The notes under the pieces are model-generated. The model searched no databases, was not told the origin of the DNA, and saw only the letters and a program-made list of their open reading frames with translations. From NCBI GenBank assembly GCA_009809945.1, contig WTPW01000188.1:192562-256561 (forward strand): a DNA stretch of 64,000 nucleotides, read 5' to 3'. Positions 13,350 through 24,097 of this stretch are shown here, piece by piece (within the stretch, counting starts at the first letter, position 1; each line of letters begins with the position of its first letter). The stretch comes from Gigaspora margarita (Eukaryota > Glomeromycota > Glomeromycetes > Diversisporales > Gigasporaceae). The translations under genes were made by a program, and so were the position numbers.

Positions 13350-13870
13350 AATCATTCAAAAAATAAGTATTCAAATATTCATTTGGTTAATATTGTTAAT
13401 ATTTGAATATTTATTCAAAAAGTTTGAATAAATATTTAAATATTCATTAAATATTCATTGAATATTAAATATATATTAGATATATACTAGATAGTAAAAA
13501 ATATCCAATATTTATAATTCAAAAACAAATAAATTTGACAAAAATCTCTTCAACAGATTTGTTGTCTTTGTTTAAAGCCACAATTTTATTGAAGTAGATA
13601 TTTATTTAATTTATAATTATAAAAAGTTATAATACTTAAAAGTTTATATATATTCAAAAAATTATATTTAATATATAAAAATTAGTTATATATTTTTTTA
13701 ACCAATTAGAATTCATTATACAAAATTAGCCAATTATATTTGATTATATAATCTAAAAATTTGTTATTTTAAAAAAATTATATTTAATTAATTTAATAAA
13801 TATATTTAGCAAAAATTTTAAATATTCAATTATTCAAATATTCAATAAATATTTGAATTTTAGACCTCTA
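13350..13870. repeat. AT-rich inverted repeat built from TATTCAAATATTCATT motifs
   Basis: Both ends carry many overlapping copies of ATTCAAATATTCATT-like sequence in opposite orientation, with GGAGGCAT at the left and ACCTCTA at the right edge. It could be a hAT-like element with degenerate ends (GGAGG versus AGAGG in reverse complement), but no exact target duplication was seen. Confidence 0.4.
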
Positions 13871-14254
13871 CTTTAAAGTACTTTTTGAAAACATAACATT
13901 TTACTAATAATAATTTGTTACAAAAGTTATTATTAGCTTTAGATAAATATTAATATTTGCCATATAAAAGAATTTGAAAAGGAACCTACTCATTACTTGG
14001 AAGTGAATATTTTTACTATTTACTGCTAGTACAGTACCTACTGTAAGTGTCTATCCTGGGTAATTTTCTATAGAGGTTTTGAAATGATTTAAAATTTTTT
14101 ATAGTGAAAGAATATCATAAAAGCTGATCATCCAAACTTTATGTAGATAATAAAATATCCATATTGAGCATCTATAATAAAAATTGCCATATACATCATA
14201 AACATACATTATAGCCCACATTGTTTTTTTTTAAAATTAATATAAATTTCTGAT

Positions 14255-14760
14255 AATAATGCAGTCAATCTTAATGTTTAAGGGCTTTCTTGACTTCTAT
14301 AGTCTTGTAGAATTAAAAAGAGGCTTCAAATATTGATATGGGCTAGCTGATCTCAAAATATTTTGGCTAAAAATTTAAGAAAAAATTAAATAATTATTTG
14401 ATTATGACAAAATTTAAACAAAAATATTTTGACAATAACATAATTAATTTTAATGTTTAAAGACTTTTTTGAATTCTATATGCATATAAAATTCAAAAGA
14501 GCCCTTAAACTTTAAAGTTGGTCATGTTGTTGTCAAAATATACACATTTTAAGTTATTTAAAAAATTTTAGTCTATCATATCCCAATATCAATAATTAAC
14601 CAAATTTCAAATGAAAATATCTTAGCATCAACATGATCAATTTTAATGTTTGATGTCTCTTTTTAATTCTACATGTATATAGAAATAAAAGGAGCCTTCA
14701 AGCACTTAATTGACCATGCCAATCTTAAAATATTTTCTTTTTAAAATTTAGGTATAATTA
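14255..14760. repeat. Tandem array of about 185-bp units, each holding a hairpin
   Basis: Three imperfect units start near 14262, 14446 and 14632. Each carries TTTTAATGTTTAA, then a short palindrome (GAATTCTATATGCATATA-type in the middle unit), then the reverse complement ending in TTAAA. Single-stranded, each unit could fold into a stem of about 25 bp. The spacer includes CAAAATATTTT and GATCATG-like stretches. Confidence 0.65.
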
Positions 14761-15175
14761 TCATATGTAAAAATCAGTGTTGGCAAATAGAACAATAGGA
14801 CAAAAGCTTGATTTTTTGTCTTTATATTAAAAAAAAATTTTATTAATAATTTGCAATTATTTAAATATTTATTGTTAGACCATTAGTAAAGTAATAAATT
14901 TAAATATTTTTACATTTAATTAGTAAAATTTAATACTGAAAATTTACAATAGAAAATTGAATAAAGTGAATAGAATTAAAAGCTAATAGAACAAACATAG
15001 TAAATGTGACAACCCTGGTAAAAATGCATAAACTTTATGATCATGTGATATCCTGATGTAGAGGTTTTATTGGTTACAAAAACATATGGATAATCAATAT
15101 CTGACACTTTTTATGCACTAAAAATTTCAAGGCATTACAAATTAACTCTGAAAAGTTACCAGGGCTGGATACTTA

Positions 15176-15338
15176 GGGAAGTGCCAATTATTACGTAATT
15201 TATTTTTATTAGAGGGTCATACCCCTCCCCCCTGTGATCGAATTAGCAGCCAATAATAATTCATATATATAATATATAGACGTGATAGACTGCTAACCCC
15301 CCTCCCCCCTTGAAATTATGTAATAAATGGCACTTCCC
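15176..15338. mobile_element. PIF/Harbinger-like (Tourist-type) MITE, 163 bp
   Basis: The terminal inverted repeats are GGGAAGTGCCAATTATTACG at the left and, in reverse complement, GGGAAGTGCCATTTATTACA at the right. The 3-bp target duplication TTA is present on both sides (15173-15175 and 15339-15341). A TTA target and a G-rich terminus are the usual marks of PIF/Harbinger elements. Inside are unusual C-runs (ACCCCTCCCCCC and CCCCCCTCCCCCC). A related 588-bp element lies at 59245-59832. Confidence 0.85.
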
Positions 15339-16004
15339 TTATGACAAGTACTGTACTTAGTTATATTACCATATGTAAGTTCTAAATGCTGCAAATGGTC
15401 AACAAAAAAAATATATTTAGACATTATACATAAGATTTATCTTAAAGAACTTTGTGTATACTGTTTGACATGCTATTGTAATAATAATAAGCTTGTACTA
15501 ATATCATATTTTATGTATTATAGTATAGAGTTAAAAATGTAAGTATAACTTTGGGTTAAGTAGTAGGTCGATAATGATTGTTTAATAATTATATAGACTA
15601 AAGGTCATATCACATCTATAATAAAGGTCACAATTATTGAATTACTTTTAATTACTTTTCAAAATATAACGATAAATATACTTTTTAATAACTGATAATT
15701 TCTTTGCATTTTAAATTTTTTGATCGATATGAGTTTGGGTTTGGGTTTATAAGTAATAAAATTAATTTACTACATTACGCGTGTTTATCTATTCATAAAT
15801 ATGTGACAAATTCTTTGTTGCGTGTATTTATTAGCTTATAAGCTTTTTTTATGTGAGTTTATTTCGTTTTCTAACGTTTTACTGATAAATCTTCTTAAAA
15901 ATTATGCATTGTGATTGGTTAATTGTCATGGAAAATCACAGATAGATCTACAAAAATTTACCAATTAAATGAATATTATCCTATGCTCCTGGCGGGACCC
16001 TTCT

Positions 16005-16352
16005 AGGAGTCTAGACACTTTTGCAGTAACGTGACCATCACGTGGCGTGGCGTAATTCGGATTAACTTTTTGGCTTTAGGTTAAGGTTGGGGTTTGGGTT
16101 CGTATATATAGACTTAAAAGGCCACTATCTATATGTAAAATCGCATTCTGGACATTTTTATGTGGTTTTCAAGGCCGATTTAAACATTAGTTTTTGAGTA
16201 TTTTCGCTCTTTTCTCTTTTTTTCTTCTTGTACACGTGTTTTGTTTTGATATCAGACTGATCCAGGAAGATCAAAAATTTATGTTCTCCGATTGGTTAAT
16301 TCTCATGCGCCATGTCATGTTACTGCAAAAGTATCTAGACCCCTGGTGCCGG
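16005..16352. mobile_element. MITE, GGGTCTAGACACTTTTGCAG family (copy 2, better preserved)
   Basis: The left end AGGAGTCTAGACACTTTTGC and the right end (reverse complement AGGGGTCTAGATACTTTTGC) both continue GCAGTAACRTGAC. The interior matches the copy at 12941-13275 in opposite orientation, including a GATATCAGACTGAT segment and a run of TTTTTCTTCTTGTACAC. The GC content and CpG retention are higher than in copy 1, which suggests a younger insertion. Confidence 0.75.
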
Positions 16353-17544
16353 TGCCTGCCCAACATGCCAATACGTATCATTTTTACACGTGCCATTCTG
16401 TGTGGCGTATATATGCGTGGCACAGTACATGTGCCAATACGGACATCTCAGTGCTAAACCGTAACACCGCTCGGACCACTTTTTCATAGGGTTAGTTGAG
16501 CGCAGTTTTAAATGTTGCAGTTTTTTAAAAAATGTCAAGTTTTTTTTCAAATTCGCATATTTTTTTTCAAATCACAAGAAATTACGAATTAATAACATAG
16601 AATTTTATTTAAGTGCCGCTGAAAATCATCATCCCTGCCTGGGTCATTTCACGATTGATGAAAATTGAGAAAGAGCAAGTGTCAATTCAGAATTGATGTA
16701 AATTCAGAAATTACACGGAACAAAAATAATATAGAATAATCCTTTTATCACGTAACATTCAACTTGCATTTTTCTTATCAGTTATTGTATTTCATATTGT
16801 GTAAAGTATGTAACAGAACACAAAGTACTTACTGTACAGGTATGTATTCATATATATAATATAATAATTATTATTACAAAAAACTGAAAGCCAGTATAAG
16901 TTTAAATGTAATTGATTATATCGACTTCTTAAGTAAATGTAATAAACAAACGAAATATTAAAATCATGTTCTTATTTAAAATCAGAGTGATGTTAGTATA
17001 TAAATAAATAATACGCAAATTAAAAATTTTATTATAATTGCATTATACTCTATATTATCCTATATTATATCTTAAGCTAACCGGATACCTCAATAATTTA
17101 TCTGTTTATCAATTTTATAATTCGGGTATCCGAATAGCCTAACAGTTAACCGATTATTGTACCCTAGGGTACGACACTACAAATGAATATCAAATAATAC
17201 AACAGCCCATTAACAACGAAGCTTCACTATGTTATGTTAACCTGATAAAACAATGTTGGAATAAAGATTCAGAAAAACGGTCAGTGGAAGAACTTAAATG
17301 ACGAGATGATTATCAAATTTTAACGGAACTAAAACACCTAAGCATATCAAAAACTTTGACACAAATGTAAATAGTAGTAACAAACTAATTAATTTGTATA
17401 ATCAAAATCAAAATCGCATTTTATCTCGTTGTGATCAATATGTTATAATCAATCCTTAAAATAATAACTAGTTAGAAAATAAGAATAAAGTGTTAAATAC
17501 CATTTAGCCATTATCAAGAGACTATATTAAAATATGTAAAAAAA
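16353..17544. other. Non-coding stretch with a short GC-richer patch
   Basis: 16353-16490 is GC-richer and repeats GTGCCAATACG twice; short frames here overlap on both strands and are unlikely to be genes. The rest (16490-17544) is AT-rich without a recognisable gene. It is the upstream neighbourhood of the F-box gene. Confidence 0.45.
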
Positions 17545-17552
17545 AATGATTG

Positions 17553-17781
17553 TCGCAGCTGAGCTGATGCTGAAAACGGCTGATGCTGAAATTTGGGGTC
17601 GCGATTTGAAAATATATGCCCTGCTAAAATCCACATATACTCTTTAATAATTAATTCTAACCCTAAACCCTATCCCAACCCTAAAAAAAAGTGGACAAAA
17701 TTACCCCAAAATATTTTTAAAAAATTTGTATCAACATAGGTCGAAATTTCAGCATCAGCCGATTTCAGCATCAGCTGCAAC
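17553..17781. mobile_element. MITE with 8-bp target duplication AATGATTG (copy 1)
   Basis: The left end TCGCAGCTGAGCTGATGCTG and the right end (reverse complement GTTGCAGCTGATGCTGAAAT) form an inverted repeat of about 40 bp built from GCTGATGCTGAAA. AATGATTG flanks both sides (17545-17552 and 17782-17789). The middle contains CTAACCCTAAACCCTA, a telomere-like run. A second member with its own 8-bp duplication lies at 57658-57862. Confidence 0.85.
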
Positions 17782-18426
17782 AATGATTGAGTTCGAAATG
17801 TGTCTTGAAAGTGATTTCAGTTTAGATCTTTTAAATTGTTTATGACAATTCAATCTATATCCAATAAAATAGGTATATGAGAATAATTAAATGTTAAATG
17901 TATAGCCATTATATTTGGCTTATAATCAAAAGAATCTTAACATTGAGTTTATGTAGACAATAACGTGAATGCCAACCAATCAAATTTAGAGTTTGATTTC
18001 GTCGATATTCTCAAAACACCATTTTCAAAATAAGATGCTTCAAAGGTTTTTGGCGTAAAAGAAAAAAAATCTAGATATTATAAAAATATGAAATAATAAA
18101 AATTTTTTGTTATAATAAAGAATACTAGTTATATCGTAAGATACAAAAGCTAGCTTAGAAATGAAAACTATCTTTGTTATAAATTTATATCTTGCAAATT
18201 CCTTTAATTAAGACATTGCACTGACCGTTAGCGTTAGGTTTTCAAAATTGCGTTACAAGTCTTTTCATACACGGTTATGTATTAATAATATGTCACCTGA
18301 TGGTATTTCTATCTAACCTGTATTTGGACTACTTTGGTATTTGTTATTGTTTCACAACATTATATGCTGTATTTAAAGCACTTATCGATTTACATTAATA
18401 ATAATTTACTCCTCTTTGCTTTTAAA

Positions 18427-20154
18427 ATGATAACGCTGCCGAATGAATGTCTTTATGAAATATTTATTCGACTTCGAATTTATCCTAGATGTTTATTTTC
18501 ATGCCTTCTCGTAAACCGTCAATGGTGTAGAAATATTGTACCAATATTATGGAGTGAACCATCTACTATTCATTTAAGAAATAGAAACTTAACCAAAATG
18601 TGCATTTTAGCATTAAATGCTAAAGAACAAGCTCAATTAATTCCACTTAAAATAATTCTTCCAGATGATCCAAAACCATTATTCAATTATACAACTTATA
18701 TAACATCAATAGATTATACAGCTAATCCATTGTCATGCGAACATAATTTAACTACTGGAATAACAAATTGGCTTAAACATGAAGGATTTATACATTTTGA
18801 TCAAATTGATGTCTTAAATTCAGTAGCTCGACAAGTTAAACGTTCTTTAATAGCAATGTTTTTAAGGACATGTATAAATCTTAAATGTTTCTACATTCCT
18901 GGAAGTTTTGTTGATTTACTTGAACTTGAAGATGCAAAATTATTTTTAGAAAACCCAACTTTAACTTCATTAAATCTCGCAAATAATCATTTCAGTTCTG
19001 AAAAAGGAAAATTATTAATTGAAGTTCTTTATAAAAACACTACTTTGACCTCCTTGGATCTTTCAAATAATCAACTTGGTCCAGAAAGTGGCAAACCATT
19101 AGCAAAAGTTCTTTACGAAAACACTTCTTTGATTTCATTAAATATTGCAAATAATAACCTTGGCCCTGAAGGTGGAAAAGCATTAGCAGAAGCTCTTTGC
19201 AAAAATTCTACTCTAACCTCTTTAAACATTGCTTATAATAGGCTTGATATTTTGGGTGGAAAAGCATTTGCTGAAGTTCTTTGTAAAAATACCACTCTAA
19301 ATTCTTTAAATATTGAAACAAATCATCTCAAACTTGATGACAAATTACTTATAGAGGCTTTTTATAAAAATACTACCTTGACATCTTTAAATATTCGTAA
19401 TAATTGTTTTGGATTTGCAAAACCTTTAAAGTTTATAGAAGCAATTTCTAAAAATAGTTTTTTATTGTCTTTAGATTTTAGTCAAAATTTATTTAATTTC
19501 GAACAAATTAAGGTATTAATAGAATCTTTGCACACAAATACCACTTTAACCTACCTGAAGCTTGAAGACTGTTGCATGAATCGTGATACAGGAAATTTAT
19601 TAGCGGAAGCTCTTCGTAAGAATACAACTTTAACCACATTAAATGTTAATAATAATTATCTTGATCCTGAGAGAGGGAAAGCAATAGGAGAAGCACTTTG
19701 TGAAAATACTACTTTGATCTCTTTAAATATAGCTAATAATCGAATTGGTCCTAAAGGAGGAAAAGCATTTGCAAAAGCTCTTCGAAATAATGCCACTTTA
19801 AGACATTTAAATCTTCGTAATAATAAACTTAATAAGAAAGGTGGAATATTATTAACAGAGGCACTTCACAAAAATAATACTCTATTATCTTTAGATCTTA
19901 GTACTAATAAACTTGGTGCTAGAGAAGGAAAGGCATTGGCAAAGGCCCTTCGTAACAATACCACTTTAACTTCTTTAAATCTCATTCATAATGATCTTGG
20001 CTATGAAGGAATAAAATCATTGGCAGAAGTTCTCTGTAAAAATACCTCTATGACCTCTTTAACGATTGTTAGCAATAAAATTGACTTTGAAGAAGAAATT
20101 GCATTAAAACAAATTTTTTGCAAAAACACAACCCTGAGTTCCTTAGTGCTTTAA
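18427..20154 (+). CDS. F-box protein with ribonuclease-inhibitor-like leucine-rich repeats
   Basis: A single uninterrupted frame encodes 575 residues from the ATG at 18427. An in-frame ATG at 18334 would add 31 hydrophobic residues, but the F-box begins exactly at the later start (MITLPNECLYEIFIRL), so that one is preferred. Residues 1-45 form the F-box, which in this family docks on Skp1 of an SCF ubiquitin ligase. From residue 176 to the end there are about 15 repeats of 28 residues of the form NTTLTSLNIANNxLGPEGGKALAEAL, the RNI type of LRR that forms a horseshoe for binding a target protein. Inference: a substrate adaptor for ubiquitin ligation, target unknown. No intron is needed. The repeats are regular enough to have expanded by internal duplication. 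Flanks are repeat-rich, with a MITE 650 bp upstream. Confidence 0.9.
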   Translation: MITLPNECLYEIFIRLRIYPRCLFSCLLVNRQWCRNIVPILWSEPSTIHLRNRNLTKMCILALNAKEQAQLIPLKIILPDDPKPLFNYTTYITSIDYTANPLSCEHNLTTGITNWLKHEGFIHFDQIDVLNSVARQVKRSLIAMFLRTCINLKCFYIPGSFVDLLELEDAKLFLENPTLTSLNLANNHFSSEKGKLLIEVLYKNTTLTSLDLSNNQLGPESGKPLAKVLYENTSLISLNIANNNLGPEGGKALAEALCKNSTLTSLNIAYNRLDILGGKAFAEVLCKNTTLNSLNIETNHLKLDDKLLIEAFYKNTTLTSLNIRNNCFGFAKPLKFIEAISKNSFLLSLDFSQNLFNFEQIKVLIESLHTNTTLTYLKLEDCCMNRDTGNLLAEALRKNTTLTTLNVNNNYLDPERGKAIGEALCENTTLISLNIANNRIGPKGGKAFAKALRNNATLRHLNLRNNKLNKKGGILLTEALHKNNTLLSLDLSTNKLGAREGKALAKALRNNTTLTSLNLIHNDLGYEGIKSLAEVLCKNTSMTSLTIVSNKIDFEEEIALKQIFCKNTTLSSLVL

Positions 20155-20980
20155 TTTATTAATTTAATTCTGGAAAACCTTGTATCTGAGAATGCTACAT
20201 TGATTTATTTATTACATTATATACAAACGACCGATCGATTGTATGCAACGAAGGCGACAGGTACGATCGATCTTTACACTTTTCGAACTAACCCATGTCC
20301 GATTCGAGGCAGAATGATGCTCCAAATACTTTTTAATGGACAATTTATATAATTACAAAAGTATTTTTGTGTTAATATATAATAAGTAAACAATGATAAC
20401 GCAATGTATAAACTTGGATTTCACATAGTAGTCTTTCGGCTTTCGATAATACTTTCGAATTTCGATACACTTTTAAATTTCAATCACACTTTCGAGTTTC
20501 GATCACTTTCAGATTTCTATAACACTATTATAATTCGTTATTTGAGTTCGACACACTAAAATACTTTCGATAGGCATCTTTAATTGGGCTATTTTTTGTT
20601 TTTATTATTTGTTTTTTTTTTATTTTATTTTTGACGGTGAATCTTAATAAATTATAGAGATCAATAAAAAATTACTCAAGTGATTATAATTTTTATTTTA
20701 ATTGATCATAGTAAATGAGCACCATTACGATCGTTAAAAATAACGTTTGAGAAAACTTCCATTACGACATATAAATGGTTGTGCACTATTACGATCGCTA
20801 GCTATATGATGCCGAAAGCTTATATTCAATAATCATAGAGAATGTTTCATTTTTCTTGTGATTGTGATTGATCAATAAAATTCATGAATTTAATATATTA
20901 TGTCAAATATAGTAATTATTAAAATGTTAAACCTTTTACAAACAAGTTTTTTTTAAAAAATAAACCAATAACTTTACAAA
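20155..20980. other. 3' flank of the F-box gene with short TTTCGA repeats
   Basis: No gene. 20430-20545 holds five or six imperfect copies of CACTTTCGAATTTCGAT. 20700-20820 contains two ATTACGATCG motifs in a GATC-rich, less AT-biased context. The nearer part probably includes the 3' untranslated region of the F-box gene. Confidence 0.45.
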
Positions 20981-21131
20981 CAGGACTGAGTTAACTGTCA
21001 GTTTTTTTAAAAAAAAATTTCTATAGAAAGTTATAAGGATTCGAAAATAACCAATTTTCAAGCCCGTTTAACTCTTTAAAGAAAACTTTTTTAAAAAAAA
21101 CTGATTGTTAACTTTGTAGAGTTCAGCCCTG
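20981..21131. mobile_element. Short MITE with CAGGRCTGA ends
   Basis: The left end is CAGGACTGAGTTAACTGTCA and the right end, in reverse complement, is CAGGGCTGAACTCTACAAAG. Both are followed by a CAGTTTTTTT-like segment, forming an inverted repeat of about 45 bp with one small insertion. The CAGGG start fits the hAT pattern, but the flanks do not show a clean 8-bp duplication. Confidence 0.5.
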
Positions 21132-22139
21132 TGTGTAAAGTTTCAATCACTATATTGACCAGTCACAAACATTCTGTGAGTATAAACATCCGGCATCATG
21201 TAACTTTTATCGAAAAAAATGCGTGAATATAAAAGAATATAAGTACATTTAATAAAGAAAATTACAGATTAGAAAAAAAGTGACTTTTATCATCAAATCG
21301 CGAATAAAGGTTAGAAAAATTGTTAATATATGGTTACTAGAGATGGGCCACTGTGCAGGCCGTGCAGAATTTTTGAGAGATTGCGCAGTGTAATTTTCAT
21401 AATTTAGGCCAGCTATTGTAATTCTGGGGAGCTTGCATAATGCTGGCCCGAATTATGTATTATAAAGTGTTGTGCAAGCAAATACCCGAATTGAAATGGT
21501 TTGTTACTGTTACCAATCATCTTAAAGTTTGCGTTAATATTGCATTTAAATAAAAATTGAGTAAGATATTTTAGCATTCAAAATATAATAAAATTACCCC
21601 CGCTGTCACGGCTGTCCTGTCCGTACCAAACTATTTGATTGGCTGAAACTATTATTCAAATTTTATAGGTATATACTGTACTAGATACTTTTATATACGT
21701 ATCGCACGTGCTTTTCATAAGTATATTTTAACGATGTTGCTTTGGGAAAAAATTGCTTATTACTATATTTTATGCGCATTTACTTCGAATCAATTAAAAA
21801 AAAAAAAGAGATTTTAGACTAAATCAGTATATATGCATGCATGATAGTTAATTTTCACACGACTCTATAAATTATATGAGTAAATAATAAATGGTAATTG
21901 GCGCTGCTTAATAATGAGAATAAAAAAAAATCATTCAATTGCAATCAGGCCGTGGGAATCTTAAAATAAGATGATCAATTACTTTTTATATTTGTAATTT
22001 GTCCACTATTATGAATTAATAATCAGTTGTCATTGATTTCATACACTTAATATCTTTTAAATTTAGAAAATTGCTTCCGCTCTTTTGCGCACTTTGTATC
22101 TTTGAAATTAGATTAACTAAGATACAGATAACAAATGTA
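21132..22139. other. Non-coding stretch, nothing recognised
   Basis: AT-rich sequence without a supportable gene. 21340-21480 has several GTGCAG/GGCC motifs in loose repetition, but I could not fix a unit. Confidence 0.4.
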
Positions 22140-23280
22140 TGATAGTAGAAGCATAATGGATCGGGATGTAGCAAGATAGTTAGTAGGACAGTAGTATTTT
22201 TTTTAATACCGTATTAAACATTTCACACGATAGATAGTTAGTAGCACAGTAGTATTTTTTATTTTTTTTTATACAATACTAACGTTTATTTTTCTTTAGA
22301 ACAGAATGTAGCATGATAACGAGCATAACATGGTAGTAAAAGCATGATAGTTCAGGATGTTAGTAGCACAGTAATATATATTTTATATTGTACACAGTAT
22401 TATGTTCTTTTTTTAGAATGGAACCTAGCATGATAATGAACATACAATAGTAGAAGCATGGTAGTTCGGGATGTAGCAAGATAGTTAGCAGCACAGTAGT
22501 GCAATAATGAACATATGATAGTAGATGTATAATAGGTTGGAACATAGCAAGATAGTTAGTACAGTATAGCTCCACAATAGTCACATGCCAAAATCAGAAT
22601 TCTATGTGCCTATTGCGAGATTGTAACTAATGCAAGCAAGAATTTATATATTGTGTATATAGTTAAATAGAAGAATTGAGGTGACTATAGTGAGATTGTA
22701 ACTAATGTGAATGTGACTACTGCGAGGTTATACTGTAGCATGGCATGATTTTTTAATACAGTACTAAGGTTTGCACAATAATGAATGTAGCATGATAGTA
22801 GAAACATGATAGTTCAGTCATTTCAGGATAATTAGTAGCACAGTGGTAATTTTTTTTAAATACAGTACAATATTTATTTTTCCATTAGAACAGAACATAG
22901 TGCAACAACAAACATACAATAGTAGAAGCATGATAGTTTGGGACATAACAAGATAGTAGCATGGTAGTGTTTTTTATATATATAGTACTAACATTTCTTT
23001 TTTTTTATTTGAATGGAATATAGTGCAATAACAAACATAGCATAATAGTAGAAGCATGAAAGTTTGGGATATTAGTAACACAGTAATAATTTTTTGCTTT
23101 TTTTTTTTTTATATACTAAAATATTTATACAGTACTAACATTTCTTTTTTTCTTTATCATGAACAGAATATAGCATAATAATGAATATATGATAGTAGAT
23201 ACATAATAGTTCAAAATGTAGCAAGATAGTTAATAGCATGGTAGTAGTTTTTTTTAATTTTTTGAAGCATAGCGAAGGAC
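22140..23280 (-). repeat. Satellite block, units of about 110-160 bp (reverse orientation)
   Basis: The unit reads roughly GATAGTTAGTAGCACAGTAG, T-rich run, ATACAGTACTAACRTTT, TTCTTTAGAACAGAATGTAG, CATAATAATGAACATAYGAT, AGTAGAAGCATGATAGTTC. It repeats about seven times with indels. The same unit in reverse complement makes up 48960-49984 and 51486-51825. Small frames inside are by-products of the repeat. Confidence 0.8.
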
Positions 23281-24089
23281 TTTATATGTTTATGTAAGGT
23301 GATACAAAAGTTACATTTTTGATAAATCAATAATAATAATATTAAAAATATAACTTCTGTATTTGGTGTCTGTCTGCATGCATATAATAGTTACTTTTTT
23401 GATACATCATATTTTTTGTTTTGTGATGTATCAAAAAAAAGAAATGATCTTAGTTGTTATTGTGCTTTGGACACACAATGCTGTGCATTAACCTAGTATA
23501 GTACTAACAATTTATGTAATAATAAACGTAGCATAACATATGGTTTAAAGATACTATTAATAGACAAAATAAAAATTAACAAAATTAATATAACAGGAGT
23601 GCCAGTGGTGCCCATCCCCTCTTGTACTAATATTTAGTGTTTGCATGAAGTCAAAAAATTTTGCATTTGCCCATTTCTAATTGTTATTAAGACTTTAGCA
23701 TCACCAATCTAAAAAAAAGTCATACTAGAGTTAGTATTAGGGTCTGGTATATTTTGGTTTGATTTGAGATTATTTCTAATCTTGAAATGTAATTTGACAT
23801 AGTGAAATTTTTTAGATTGGTGATACTAGAGAGGGTTGAATATATGGGAGAAAATTACCAGTTAACATTTTTTGATCAATAAATAAGTGTCACAGTGCAG
23901 TACGATGTAACTCATGATATGGGTACATGTTGATAGAATGTTGCAATCTAATTAATACATAATCAAAGTATCAGGTAATTACAATTTAGTTATAAGTTAA
24001 AATAATAATTGCATAAATGATGAATACAGTAAAGTATGTAAAAATCAGTGAAGCAAATGTGTATTGGTAAGTAATATATAATATATCTG
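23281..24089. other. Non-coding stretch
   Basis: No gene recognised. 23320-23450 contains an inverted pair around TTTTTTGATACATCA (23394-23440). 23695-23830 shows TAGATTGGTGATACTAGA-like sequence at its right and ATCACCAATCTAAAAAAAAG-type sequence at its left, a small inverted repeat that may bound a MITE (about 23699-23825). Confidence 0.4.
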
Positions 24090-24097
24090 ATATACAA

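Noticed and set aside
16194..16550. Three overlapping frames near 16.2-16.55 kb
   Set aside because: They overlap a MITE end and each other on both strands with no domain.
22360..22584. Small frames inside the satellite blocks (also 49032-49277, 51384-51581, 51639-51827)
   Set aside because: They follow the satellite unit and shift with every indel between units.
22140..23280. CRISPR-like array
   Set aside because: Units are long, imperfect and without short constant repeats and unique spacers; it is a eukaryotic satellite.
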